NCBI GenBank assembly: GCA_021776735.1
Contig: JAJFFH010000040.1
Span: 124,001 to 188,000 of the forward strand
Direction: 5' to 3'
Source: Planctomycetota bacterium
GTDB lineage: Bacteria > Planctomycetota > PLA2
DNA: 64,000 nt
Shown: positions 53,762-62,085 of the stretch, piece after piece
How positions within the stretch are numbered: the first letter of the stretch is position 1
Layout: each line of letters starts with the position of its first letter
Notes under the pieces: generated by a model
What the model saw: the letters and a program-made list of their open reading frames with translations, nothing else
Databases searched by the model: none
Told to the model about the DNA's origin: nothing
Translations under genes and position numbers: made by a program

Positions 53762-55188
53762 TGGCCGATCGCGACGACGTCGCCCTCCTTGACGCCGTCG
53801 CGGATCGCGATGCGCTTGCCGTCGTCGATGCCGGTGACGACCTCGACCTCGTGGAACGGACCGCCCTTGCCGTCACCGAGGCGCACGGTCGCCTTGTCGC
53901 CGGCACGCTTGACCGCCGCCAGCGGCACGACGATGACGCCGCGCTCCTCGGCCAGGATCAGCTCGACCTTGCACGTCAGGCCGGGACGAAGGCGCACGGA
54001 CGAGTCGCCCAGCGGGACGTGGGCCGGGAACAGCCCGGGCTTGCGCGGCAGGTACTCGACCTCGAGACGTCCCGCCAGCTTCATGTCGCTCGCGACGGAC
54101 GGCGTGATCTCGGCGGCGGTGTTGGCCTTGAGCTTGAGCAGGTCGGCTTCGGCGACGTCCGTCTTGACCTTGTACTTTTTCGGGCCGGCAACCGAGAGGA
54201 ACGTCTGGCCGGGCGCCACCTTCGAGTCCTTCTTGTGCCGCGTCATCCACGGCCCCGAGAGGCTGCCGTGCAAGACGATACCGCGCCGCGGCGCGCGCAC
54301 GACGAGTTTGCTGCCGTCCGCCGCAAGGTCCTTGAACTTCTCGTGCTGGCGCTTCAGCCGGTACGCCGCCTGCTTCGCGTCGATCTGCGCCTTGTCGCGC
54401 GCCATGGAGGCACTGCGCCGCGCGCGATCAAGCGCCGCCGCCTTGTCGCGCGCCGCCCGCTCGTAGTCCTCGCCCCGCCACAAATCGTAGTACTTCTTGT
54501 TGTACACAACCCGCCGCTCGGACAGCTCGTTGGCGGCGACCGACCGCGCGAAATTGCGCCGCGAGCGCTTGAGCACGATCTCCTCGGTCGCATCGACAAG
54601 CTCGTCCTCGCTGTACATCTTCTCGAGCTGCTCGAGTTCATCGCGCTGGTCGTCGAGCCGGTAACCCCGCGACTTGCGCGTGAGCTCCTGCGACTCGTCG
54701 GACATCGGCTTTTCGAACTTGCGGTAGCCTTCGAGCCGCTTGGCCGCGCGCGCGGCGTCGATCTCGGCCTTGGCCAGGCGCTCCATGCTCTGCGCCGTCG
54801 CCATGCGCTGCCGCATCTCGCCCTGCCGGTGGCCGAGGTCCGCCGCCTCGAGCGCCATCTTCGCTTCGAGGAGTTTGCGGTCGTAGTCCTCGTGGTCGAA
54901 CCGCGCGATGACATCGCCCTCGTTCACGAAGCTGCCATGCGGCGCCACGAAGGTGAACTTGAGACCCCGCGACTTGTAGCCCTTCAGTTCGATCTTGATC
55001 GCCGAACCCTCGGCCGGCACGAACGTGCCCTTGCGGGTGATCGAACGGCGCACATCGCCCTTCTTGGCCACCGCGGTCGCGGGAGTCGCCGGCTTCGGTG
55101 CGCCCCGGCGCGCAATCGGCGGCTTGGGTTCCTGCGCAAGGACCAACGCGGTCACGCACAGAACGGCGAGAATCATCTTGGATTTCAT
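53758..55188 (-). CDS. HlyD/RND-type membrane-fusion (periplasmic adaptor) protein
   Basis: A 476-residue protein with a signal peptide (KMILAVLCVTALVLAQ). It has a split lipoyl-like region (RSITRKGTFVPAEG, then APHGSFVNEGDVIARFDHEDY), a long alpha-helical hairpin (about 100-285, very charged), the second lipoyl half (LVVRAPRRGIVLHG) and beta-barrel/membrane-proximal parts (VPLAAVKRAGDKATVRLG, IRDGVKEGDVVAIGQ). Such proteins bridge an inner-membrane pump to the outer side. No transporter gene is adjacent; the partners downstream are two toroid proteins, which is unusual. Confidence 0.82.
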   Translation of the reverse strand: MKSKMILAVLCVTALVLAQEPKPPIARRGAPKPATPATAVAKKGDVRRSITRKGTFVPAEGSAIKIELKGYKSRGLKFTFVAPHGSFVNEGDVIARFDHEDYDRKLLEAKMALEAADLGHRQGEMRQRMATAQSMERLAKAEIDAARAAKRLEGYRKFEKPMSDESQELTRKSRGYRLDDQRDELEQLEKMYSEDELVDATEEIVLKRSRRNFARSVAANELSERRVVYNKKYYDLWRGEDYERAARDKAAALDRARRSASMARDKAQIDAKQAAYRLKRQHEKFKDLAADGSKLVVRAPRRGIVLHGSLSGPWMTRHKKDSKVAPGQTFLSVAGPKKYKVKTDVAEADLLKLKANTAAEITPSVASDMKLAGRLEVEYLPRKPGLFPAHVPLGDSSVRLRPGLTCKVELILAEERGVIVVPLAAVKRAGDKATVRLGDGKGGPFHEVEVVTGIDDGKRIAIRDGVKEGDVVAIGQ

Positions 55189-55402
55189 GGGAGGCCCTCT
55201 CCTGAAGTGGAAACGGTTGTGAAGCCGAGCGCAAATCGTAACGCACGCGGATCGGCGCGGCCATGGCGGTCCGAATCCGCCGATCGGTCCCGTTCGAAAA
55301 GGCCACGCCGATCAATAGCGCCGTCCCCTCCGGGAGCCTAGGCCAAGGAGGCCATGGCCGTCGTTGAGGCCGAACAAGGTGGGAGCCGAATAGAATCCCC
55401 CC

Positions 55403-55828
55403 ATGCCGCTCCGCCAGCACCAGGAAGTCCTCGAAGTCCGAACACCTGGACTCGGACTGCACGAGATCACGGCGCGTGTGGCCAAAAGCATCGCCGTCCT
55501 TGGCTTTGCTCAGGGTGTGGCGCACATAACGTGCATGCATACCTCGTGCAGCCTCGCGATTCAGGAGAACGCCGATCCCAGCGCACGGCACGATATGGAG
55601 TCGTGGCTCGCGAAGATCGCACCCGAAAACGATCCGGACTACACGCACACCGCCGAGGGACCGGACGACATGCCCGCACATCTACGCGCGCTGGTGACGC
55701 GCACGACCGAGACGATTCCGATCCGCAACGGGCGCTTGCTGCTCGGCACCTGGCAGGGCCTGTACCTGTGCGAGCACCGTCGCCGACCGCACACCCGCCG
55801 CCTCGTGCTGCATGTGACCGGCGAGTAG
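55403..55828 (+). CDS. yjbQ: YjbQ family protein (UPF0047)
   Basis: A 141-residue protein carrying the complete UPF0047 signature: HITCMHTSCSLAIQENADP, a central region DDMPAHLRALV and the end RLLLGTWQGLYLCEHRR. The conserved His, Glu and Asp bind a metal in solved structures; weak thiamine phosphate synthase activity is reported for E. coli YjbQ. A variant of the dispersed motif encodes SIAVLGFAQG near the N-terminus. Divergent from the HlyD-like gene with a 214-bp gap that shows no other feature. Confidence 0.9.
   Translation: MPLRQHQEVLEVRTPGLGLHEITARVAKSIAVLGFAQGVAHITCMHTSCSLAIQENADPSARHDMESWLAKIAPENDPDYTHTAEGPDDMPAHLRALVTRTTETIPIRNGRLLLGTWQGLYLCEHRRRPHTRRLVLHVTGE
55489..55507 (+). repeat. 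dispersed motif, variant copy
   Basis: CATCGCCGTCCTTGGCTTT, the same TTGGCT variant as at 237 and 6875. Confidence 0.5.
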
Positions 55829-55845
55829 CCGCGCCGTGGACCGGT

Positions 55846-57198
55846 CTACTTCCAGAGCGGAATCTTGCGGTCGAAACAGAGGCTTCGGTCGAGCTTGACG
55901 TCCAGGGACTCGACCACGGTGGCGAAGTCGGGCTGCGGTTTGCCGCGATAGAACTCCTCGCCGTCCACGCGGACGACGACTTCCTTCGTCACGTCGATCA
56001 TCTTCGGGTTCAGCATCACGTAGCAGCCCTCGCGCTCCGCGCCGATGATCGAAACGTCGAACTCGTTGCCCTTGCGCGTCGCCACGATCTCCATGCGGTC
56101 TTCCGGTTCGTCGTGGCGTATCCAGTACATGTGGCGAATCACGATGCGTCTCGTGCGGTCTGCGGAGACCGGACGCGGGTACGGGTAGCGCGCGTATTCC
56201 CAGACGATTTTTTGGGGCAGGGTGACGCGCCGCTCTTTCTCGAGCGCCTTGAAACAACCCGAAGGCTCGCCCGGCGGGAACGCGTGCGCCAGCCCGGCGT
56301 ACGTCTTGAAGTGGATCTTTTCAAAGCCGCCCGGGTCTTCCTTCTTGAGCTCCGCGAGCATGTCCTGGACGAACAGGTACGTCCCGGGCATCGTGTTTTT
56401 GTCCTCGAGGCCGATGAAGTAGTACATCGCGAGGTTGCGGACGTTGGGCACGATCCCGTACTGGATCGTGAGGACGTCTTTCTTGTGCTGCAGCTGGCTC
56501 TTCGGCCGCGCCATCAACACCCCGGCGCACGGCGCCGCGCCCGCGAACAGGTCCGGAAACCGCCCGGCCATGTGCCAGGAACCGGTGCCGCCCATCGAAA
56601 ACCCCATGACGTACACGCGATCCGGATCGATCCCGTGCTGCGCCTTGGCGATCTCGATCAGCGACAGCACCTGCTTCTCGCCCTGCACGGTGTTCCAGTT
56701 GTCGCCGGTGATGACGAGGCCCTGCGGATACATCCCCATGCACCCCTTGAGCCGCCACGTCCCCTTCGGCCCATCCGCCGACCCGGCCCCCGCGCCCCCT
56801 CCATGCAATCCGACGACCAGCCCCTGCCCCTTGCCGCGCCCGCCCGACACGTAAAACCACATCTTGTCGCGGTACGGCTTTTCGTACGGATTGTCGAGCC
56901 AGACCTTGCCCTTCCCCTTGCCCCGGGGACCGTACCTCTTGACGGACTTCCAGAGCGCCGCACGCACCTGTTCCCACGTCCCTTCCTGCATCGGCCCGAG
57001 CGCGCGCACCTCGTCAAGCAGCGCGCGACGCGTCCTCGTGTCCCACTGGAAGAACTTGTTCTTCGGGCGCGCCTTCCACCACTTGACGCCGAACGCCTCG
57101 ATCTTCTTGACGGTCTTGCGGTCGAGCTTCGGTGCCGCCAGTACCGGGACGGAAACGACGCATGAAAACAGCAGACCGACGGCGATGTTGCGCACCAT
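55846..57198 (-). CDS. secreted alpha/beta-hydrolase (esterase / PHB-depolymerase-like)
   Basis: A 450-residue protein with a signal peptide (NIAVGLLFSCVVSVPVLA). After a helical N-terminal region (about 25-105) the hydrolase core shows GLVVGLHGGGAG (oxyanion region), the nucleophile elbow GFSMGGTGSW and a C-terminal beta domain. The Asp/His partners are probably within EDKNTMPG and GLAHAFPPG. It resembles feruloyl-esterase or depolymerase-like enzymes of secreted esterase families; substrate unknown. The signal peptide is encoded by a near copy of the dispersed motif. A deleted paralog lies 22 bases upstream. Confidence 0.78.
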   Translation of the reverse strand: MVRNIAVGLLFSCVVSVPVLAAPKLDRKTVKKIEAFGVKWWKARPKNKFFQWDTRTRRALLDEVRALGPMQEGTWEQVRAALWKSVKRYGPRGKGKGKVWLDNPYEKPYRDKMWFYVSGGRGKGQGLVVGLHGGGAGAGSADGPKGTWRLKGCMGMYPQGLVITGDNWNTVQGEKQVLSLIEIAKAQHGIDPDRVYVMGFSMGGTGSWHMAGRFPDLFAGAAPCAGVLMARPKSQLQHKKDVLTIQYGIVPNVRNLAMYYFIGLEDKNTMPGTYLFVQDMLAELKKEDPGGFEKIHFKTYAGLAHAFPPGEPSGCFKALEKERRVTLPQKIVWEYARYPYPRPVSADRTRRIVIRHMYWIRHDEPEDRMEIVATRKGNEFDVSIIGAEREGCYVMLNPKMIDVTKEVVVRVDGEEFYRGKPQPDFATVVESLDVKLDRSLCFDRKIPLWK

Positions 57199-57219
57199 CA
57201 GATGGTAACCCGCGAGTCC

Positions 57220-57688
57220 TTACGCCCGGCCCCCACCGGCACGTCCGTCGATGGCCAACTTCCAAAGCGGAATCTTGCGGTCGAAGCAGAGGCTCGTATC
57301 CACCTTGGCGTCCAGGGACTCGACCACCGTGGCGAAATCGGGCTGCGGCTTGCCGCGATAGAACTCCTCGCCATCCATACGGATTGTCGAGCCAGATCCT
57401 GGCGCGCCCCTTGCCCTTGGGCCCGTGTTTCTTGACTGACTTCCACAACGCGGCGCGCACCTGCTCCCAGGTGCCTTCCGGCATCGGCCCCAGCGCCCGC
57501 ACTTCCTCGAGCAGCGCCTGGCGCGTCTTGGCGCTCCATTCAAAGAACTTGTTCTTCGGACGCGCCTTCCACCACTTGGCGCCGAACGCCTCGAGCTTCT
57601 TGACCGTCTTGCGGTCGAGCGCGGGCGCCGCCGAAACCGCCGCGGAAGCGATCCACAAAAACAGCAAACCGACGGCAGTGTTGCGCAC
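57220..57688 (-). pseudogene. internally deleted paralog of the esterase gene
   Basis: The first about 105 codons match the N-terminus of the 55846 protein (LDRKTVKKLEAFGAKWWKARPKNKFFEW ... IWLDNPY). They are then joined out of frame to its last about 50 codons (MDGEEFYRGKPQPDFATVVESLDAKV, FDRKIPLWK). About 290 codons including the catalytic Ser are missing. The junction near 57380 has short microhomology (CCGTAT/GGATGG). Tandem duplication followed by deletion is inferred. Confidence 0.85.
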
Positions 57689-57792
57689 CGTCAGAGGGTA
57701 ACGCACGCGAGTCCGCACAACACTGCCCGTTTGCCGGTCGCCTTGTCTCCTTGTCTGTCTGCCGGCTTGCTCGTCTTCGCAAGCTCGGTGAC

Positions 57793-58218
57793 CTACGTGA
57801 CCGGTTCGTTCGTGAAGGCGATGGTGTCGTTGTTCCAGTACGTGACCTCGATCTCCCAGCCGGTGGGATCGTTGACGTACCACGCGGTCGAATGCGGATT
57901 GTTGATCGGGCCGCCGTACGAGACCGTGACGCTTTCGCGCTCGATCGTCGCCTCCCACTCCGCGCGGTCCGAAACGCGGAGGCCAAAGTGCGCGACCCCA
58001 TGGATGCCCTGTGCGCGGACATCTTCGAAACGGTGTTCGGGCCGCTCGTAGATGCACAACATCGCGTCGCCCGACCGGAGTACGCCCCAGGGGCCCCACT
58101 TCTCACTGTCGCCCTTTTCAACGATCTCGAATCCAAAAACCCGGCCATACCACGCCGCCGTCTCGGCAAAACTGTGGACGGTGATGTTGAGGTGGTCGAT
58201 GTGCTTGACGTTCGACAT
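57793..58218 (-). CDS. VOC-superfamily (glyoxalase/dioxygenase-like) protein
   Basis: A 141-residue protein with the paired beta-alpha-beta-beta-beta units of VOC proteins: HIDHLNITVHSFAETAAWYGRVFGFEIVEKG and GVAHFGLRVSDRAEWEATIE, ending DPTGWEIEVTYW. His and Glu residues at metal-ligand positions are present (HIDHLNI, HFGLRV, GWEIEV). Reaction unknown; metal-dependent isomerase, dioxygenase or thiol transferase are options. The ATG at 58218 is the standard family start. It is divergent from the SufR-like regulator, with two inverted repeats between them. Confidence 0.82.
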   Translation of the reverse strand: MSNVKHIDHLNITVHSFAETAAWYGRVFGFEIVEKGDSEKWGPWGVLRSGDAMLCIYERPEHRFEDVRAQGIHGVAHFGLRVSDRAEWEATIERESVTVSYGGPINNPHSTAWYVNDPTGWEIEVTYWNNDTIAFTNEPVT

Positions 58219-58223
58219 GTTTT

Positions 58224-58265
58224 CCAAGGTACTCCTTGGTTTATCTTTTCCAAGCTTTCTCTTGG
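58224..58265. promoter_or_regulatory. two operator-like inverted repeats in a divergent promoter
   Basis: CCAAGG-tact-CCTTGG (58224-58239) and CCAAG-ctttct-CTTGG (58250-58265), centred 26 bp apart in an AT-rich 59-bp gap. They probably bind the adjacent SufR-like regulator and control both genes. Confidence 0.65.
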
Positions 58266-58277
58266 TAAATTCTGGGC

Positions 58278-59003
58278 ATGTCCTGGCCCCGTGACCGCAT
58301 CCTGCACCTGCTCAAGACCAAGGGGCCGCTGACGACCACGGAAATCGGCCGCCGGTCCAAGACCACGCATGAAGCGGCACGCCAAGTCCTCGCAGAACTT
58401 CGCCGGGACGGACTCGTTGAGTTCGAAGAGCGGCGCGGCGGCGTCGGACGGCCCGCGCGTATCTGGCACCTGACCGAGGATGCGGGCGTGCAGTTTCCGG
58501 ACAGCCACGGGGAACTCGCCGTCGGCTTGCTTTCCGCCATGCGCAGCGCCTTCGGGGAGGACGGCCTCGAAAAACTCGTCGCCCAGCGAACGAGGACGCA
58601 GATCAAGGCCTACCGCCTGCTGATGAGGGGTTGCGGCGATCTGCGGGCAAGAGTGCACCGGCTGACGGAGATTCGCTCGGCCGAGGGCTACATGGCGGAG
58701 TGCAAGGACGTGTCGCGGCGCCACGCGGCGGAGGCAAGGGCGGCACGCCGTGCGAAACGGGGCGCGCTTGACGCCCAGGGCCCCGCGCAACCGCACAGCG
58801 ATTCTGGCAGCGAGCGGGCAAAGGTCTTCGAGATCATCGAGAACCACTGCCCCATCTGCGCCGCAGCCGAGGCGTGCCAGGGGCTGTGCGCGGGCGAGCT
58901 CAAGCTGTTTCGCGCGGTCCTGGGGCCGGGCGTCGCGGTGGAGCGCACCGAACACCTGCTCGATGGCGCGCGGCGCTGTGTCTACTTGGTGCGGACGGCG
59001 TAG
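58278..59003 (+). CDS. SufR/ArsR-like regulator with a C-terminal cysteine cluster
   Basis: A 241-residue protein: a winged helix-turn-helix at the N-terminus (ILHLLKTKGPLTTTEIGRRSKTTHEAARQVLAELRRDGLVE, wing RRGGVGRPARIWHLT) and a C-terminal domain with ENHCPICAAAEACQGLCAGELKLF and GARRCVYLV. This Cys pattern is that of SufR-type iron-sulfur-sensing repressors. No suf genes are adjacent, so it may sense redox state for the divergent VOC gene. Its last 22 bases overlap the end of the convergent glycosyltransferase gene. Confidence 0.82.
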   Translation: MSWPRDRILHLLKTKGPLTTTEIGRRSKTTHEAARQVLAELRRDGLVEFEERRGGVGRPARIWHLTEDAGVQFPDSHGELAVGLLSAMRSAFGEDGLEKLVAQRTRTQIKAYRLLMRGCGDLRARVHRLTEIRSAEGYMAECKDVSRRHAAEARAARRAKRGALDAQGPAQPHSDSGSERAKVFEIIENHCPICAAAEACQGLCAGELKLFRAVLGPGVAVERTEHLLDGARRCVYLVRTA

Positions 59004-60274
59004 GCCTCAATCGCTTCCTGGCCGATTTCGGCGAAGACGCGGGCGGCGTTGTCCCAGCCGAAGTTGCTCTTCACGAACTCGCGCGCGCGCTTGCCCAACT
59101 CCACTGCCCTGGCGGGATTTGTCAGGCACTCGATGACGGCATCGGCGAACGCGTCCGGCTCGTCGACCTGCCAATAGTGCTCGCCCGGCGAAATCTCGAG
59201 GCCCTCCGCGCCGATCGTGGTCGAGACGAGCGCTTTTTCCATGCCCAGGGCTTCGAAAATCTTGATGCGTGTGCCGCCTCCGATGCGCAACGGCACGATG
59301 TAGCACGCCGCGCGATCGACGTACGGCTTGACGTCGTCCACCCAGCCCGTGAACTCGATGACGGCACCGGTATCGCCGTCGCGCCTACGCTCCTCGGGAG
59401 CTTCGGCGCGGGCCAAGCCCGGTTGCTCCCTCGCGAGTTCCTGCACAAGGCTCGCCGGCGGCGCCTTGCCGACCACGGTCAGCTTGGCCCCCGGGACGCT
59501 CTTGCGGATGCGCGGCAGGATCTCGTGCACGAACCAGCGCATCCCGTCCTGGTTCGGCATCCAGTTCATCGAGCCGGCGAAGACGATCGATCCCGGCATC
59601 TTTTCGAGGCCGAGCGGGTGGTACAGGTCTGTGTCGACGCCGGTCGGAATCGTGCGCACCCCGGTCAGCTTGAAGCTGTTCTCGAACTCTTCCTTGTCGC
59701 TGTCGGACACCGCAACGATGCGGTCGTAGCGGGCGGGCGCCTCACCCTCGAAGCGCGTCATCCGGTCGGCCTGCTGTTTCCAGAACAGGCGCAGCGCGGG
59801 GTTCTTGGCCTGCTCGAAATGGCGGCGCACGATGCGGCTCTCGACGTTGTGCGTAAAGAGCAGGCTCGCGCACGGAATCGGGTCGGGCGCGTTGAGCGCG
59901 GACTGCAAGAAATCGCACACGAACAGGTCGTACTTGCCGGTTGCGAGTTCCGTGCGCACGGCGTCCTTCATCCCCGGCGAGGTGTCGTTGAGCACCGTAA
60001 CGGGATAGCGCGACGCGCTTTTCTTGAGCACGTCGAAGTACCAGCCGACCGAGCGTTTCTTCTTTTCGGTCCAGGGGACGGGCAGATACCGCTCGCCGAG
60101 TGCCTGCATCTTTTCCAGATGCACGCGGTCGGTCCTTTCCTCGTAGTTGCCGACCAGGGTGATGTCCCAGAGGTTCCGGAGCTGCTCGAGGATCTTGCCC
60201 GTGCGGATGCGACCGCCGGTATCCATCGGGAACAGGAAGCGCTGGGTCAGGAAGAGAACGCGGGGCTTGCTCAC
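58982..60274 (-). CDS. family GT4-like glycosyltransferase
   Basis: A 430-residue protein with a GT-B fold: an N-terminal half with FLTQRFLFPMDTGGRIRT and LLFTHNVESRIVRRHF, and a C-terminal half with VFAGSMNWMPNQDGMRWFV, VEFTGWVDD-like (FTGWVDDVKPYV) and the donor-binding PLRIGGGTRIKIFEALGMEKALVSTTIGAEGLE. It resembles sugar transferases of exopolysaccharide or hopanoid/PQQ-like clusters. The GTG at 60274 gives the standard start SKPRVLFL. An Arg-rich insertion (EERRRDGDTG) coincides with a weak variant of the dispersed motif. Confidence 0.88.
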   Translation of the reverse strand: MSKPRVLFLTQRFLFPMDTGGRIRTGKILEQLRNLWDITLVGNYEERTDRVHLEKMQALGERYLPVPWTEKKKRSVGWYFDVLKKSASRYPVTVLNDTSPGMKDAVRTELATGKYDLFVCDFLQSALNAPDPIPCASLLFTHNVESRIVRRHFEQAKNPALRLFWKQQADRMTRFEGEAPARYDRIVAVSDSDKEEFENSFKLTGVRTIPTGVDTDLYHPLGLEKMPGSIVFAGSMNWMPNQDGMRWFVHEILPRIRKSVPGAKLTVVGKAPPASLVQELAREQPGLARAEAPEERRRDGDTGAVIEFTGWVDDVKPYVDRAACYIVPLRIGGGTRIKIFEALGMEKALVSTTIGAEGLEISPGEHYWQVDEPDAFADAVIECLTNPARAVELGKRAREFVKSNFGWDNAARVFAEIGQEAIEAYAVRTK

Positions 60275-60381
60275 CGTCCGGGGAGAATAGCCCCCACCAC
60301 CAACCAATCCCGCCGATCCACCGGCTGAACGGAAACTTTGGGGGACGGGGCTCGGGGGGAAGGGGAACTCTGAGGAGGGAC

Positions 60382-62085
60382 CTATTTCGGTTCGCGGAGG
60401 CGGGCGAGTGCGGCGGCGAGTTGGGTATCGGTGCCGCCGGCGAGCGCGTCGGCCGGAATCGCGGGTACGACAACGTCCGGCGCCACGCCGCGTCCGTCAT
60501 ACAGCTTGCCGTTCGGCCGAAACGACGCCATCGTCGCGAGCCGGACCGAAAGGCCCGACCGCGCGAGCCGATAGGTCTGCGAGCGCGCACTACCGCCGCC
60601 GCTCGCCTCGCCGAGCAGGGTTACGCCCTCAACGCCCTTGAACGCGCCCAGGAAGATGTCGGTGGCCGAAAAACAGCCCGCATCGAGCAGCACGACGACC
60701 GGCTTGCCGTAGCGGCGCGGTCCCGGGCGCACGAGCATGTAGTGCCACGCGCTGAATCCCGGCCCCGTCGGGTCCCACTCCGGCTTGAACGTCTTCGCGT
60801 ACTTCGTGAGGACCACGCGGTCCGCGGCGGACCATTCGCGCCACGTTAGAGGATAGAGATAACGGTTCGCCATGTGGCCACCAGGATCGTTCCTCTCCCC
60901 GGGACCGAGCCGGTAGCGGGCGACGTTGCATACCCGCGGCGCCTCCAAGAAGTACGGCAGCAGGGCGCGCAGCGCATCGCGCGTACCGCCGCCGTTGCCG
61001 CGCACGTCGATCACGAGGCCGTCGGTTTTCCAGAGCTGCTTGAGCTCTCTGACGGCTCGGTGATCGGGACGCATTTCGTCGACACGGATGTAGCCGAGGT
61101 TGCCCTTGAGCAGCCCGAGCAGCCCGCTGCGCCTCGCGTGGGGCCATGCTCCGTACGCCGGCCGGCGATCGACCAGCGACATCGTCAGGGTGCGCGTCTT
61201 CTCTCGACCGGCGGTCTCCAGTTCGATCGCGACCTTCGGGCCGGCGGCTCCCAGGGCCTTGAGCCAGCGCAGCATGCGCACGCCGCGCTGCGCGCGCAGC
61301 TGCGGCGAGCCTTGCGCCACCAGCGCATCGGCGGCCGTAATCCAGGTCGCGATGGGCTTGCCGTCGATCGAACGTACATACGGAAAGGCGTGGTCCACGA
61401 AGCCGGACCGGTCCGCGCGAAAGGCGAACACGCGTTTGCCGTGGCGACCAAACAGAAACGGCGCGTAGCCGGGGGTCAGCGCGCTGCGCGCGCCGCGAAC
61501 GCCGGCGTGGCCGTCGCCGAAGCGGTTGACGACGTCTTGGAGCGCGCGCGCAAGAGCGGCCCTCGGCATTGGACGATCCAGCTTGAGCAAGGGCGCGACA
61601 AGGGCCTCGCCGTCCGTTTGCTGTTTTCCGAAATAGGCATACCTCTCCCGCAGGAGCCCCGCGAGCTGACGGGCGTCGCTGCGCACGACCTCCGCCGGAA
61701 GCGTCGGTATCTCCGCGCGCGGCCGACCGCGACGCCGCCGCATGGCCCGAACCTGCTTGCGGTTCTCACGCGTCATGCGCGCGGCCTTGACTTTCACGAG
61801 GGCGCCGCCGCCGACCGGCTGCAGTTCGAGTGAGACCGTCGGGCCGTAGTGGTGGCCCATCGCTTCGAACAGCTCGCACAGGTCTTCCGCGATGCGTTTC
61901 TGCCATTTGCGGCCAAACGCGCGCTTGGACGCGGCGATGAGTTTCGCGGCCGGGATGCCGTCGATCTTTTTGAGTTCGTACCGCTTCCCTTCGTAGTGCA
62001 CGAGCGGTTTGTCGGCGTCGAATCCGACTTCGGTGAACGGCGAGACCTTGGGAGCGAGGATGGATAGAACTACGACGAGGAACAT
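60382..62085 (-). CDS. S41-family (C-terminal processing / tail-specific) peptidase-like protein
   Basis: A 567-residue protein starting at the ATG 62085, with GGAGG seven bases upstream and a short signal-like N-terminus (MFLVVVLSILAP). The S41 domain is in the C-terminal half: GNLGYIRVDEM, DGLVIDVRGNGGG, VVLLDAGCFSATDIFLGAFKG with the probable catalytic Ser in FSATD, and GEASGGGSA. No PDZ domain is obvious; the N-terminal 200 residues are basic and helical. It overlaps the permease gene by 16 bases. An exact motif copy encodes KQQTDGEAL. Confidence 0.82.
   Translation of the reverse strand: MFLVVVLSILAPKVSPFTEVGFDADKPLVHYEGKRYELKKIDGIPAAKLIAASKRAFGRKWQKRIAEDLCELFEAMGHHYGPTVSLELQPVGGGALVKVKAARMTRENRKQVRAMRRRRGRPRAEIPTLPAEVVRSDARQLAGLLRERYAYFGKQQTDGEALVAPLLKLDRPMPRAALARALQDVVNRFGDGHAGVRGARSALTPGYAPFLFGRHGKRVFAFRADRSGFVDHAFPYVRSIDGKPIATWITAADALVAQGSPQLRAQRGVRMLRWLKALGAAGPKVAIELETAGREKTRTLTMSLVDRRPAYGAWPHARRSGLLGLLKGNLGYIRVDEMRPDHRAVRELKQLWKTDGLVIDVRGNGGGTRDALRALLPYFLEAPRVCNVARYRLGPGERNDPGGHMANRYLYPLTWREWSAADRVVLTKYAKTFKPEWDPTGPGFSAWHYMLVRPGPRRYGKPVVVLLDAGCFSATDIFLGAFKGVEGVTLLGEASGGGSARSQTYRLARSGLSVRLATMASFRPNGKLYDGRGVAPDVVVPAIPADALAGGTDTQLAAALARLREPK
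61605..61623 (+). repeat. dispersed motif copy (in gene)
   Basis: Exact core at 61607-61617 followed by TTGCTGTTTTCC; encodes KQQTDGEA on the minus strand. Confidence 0.88.
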
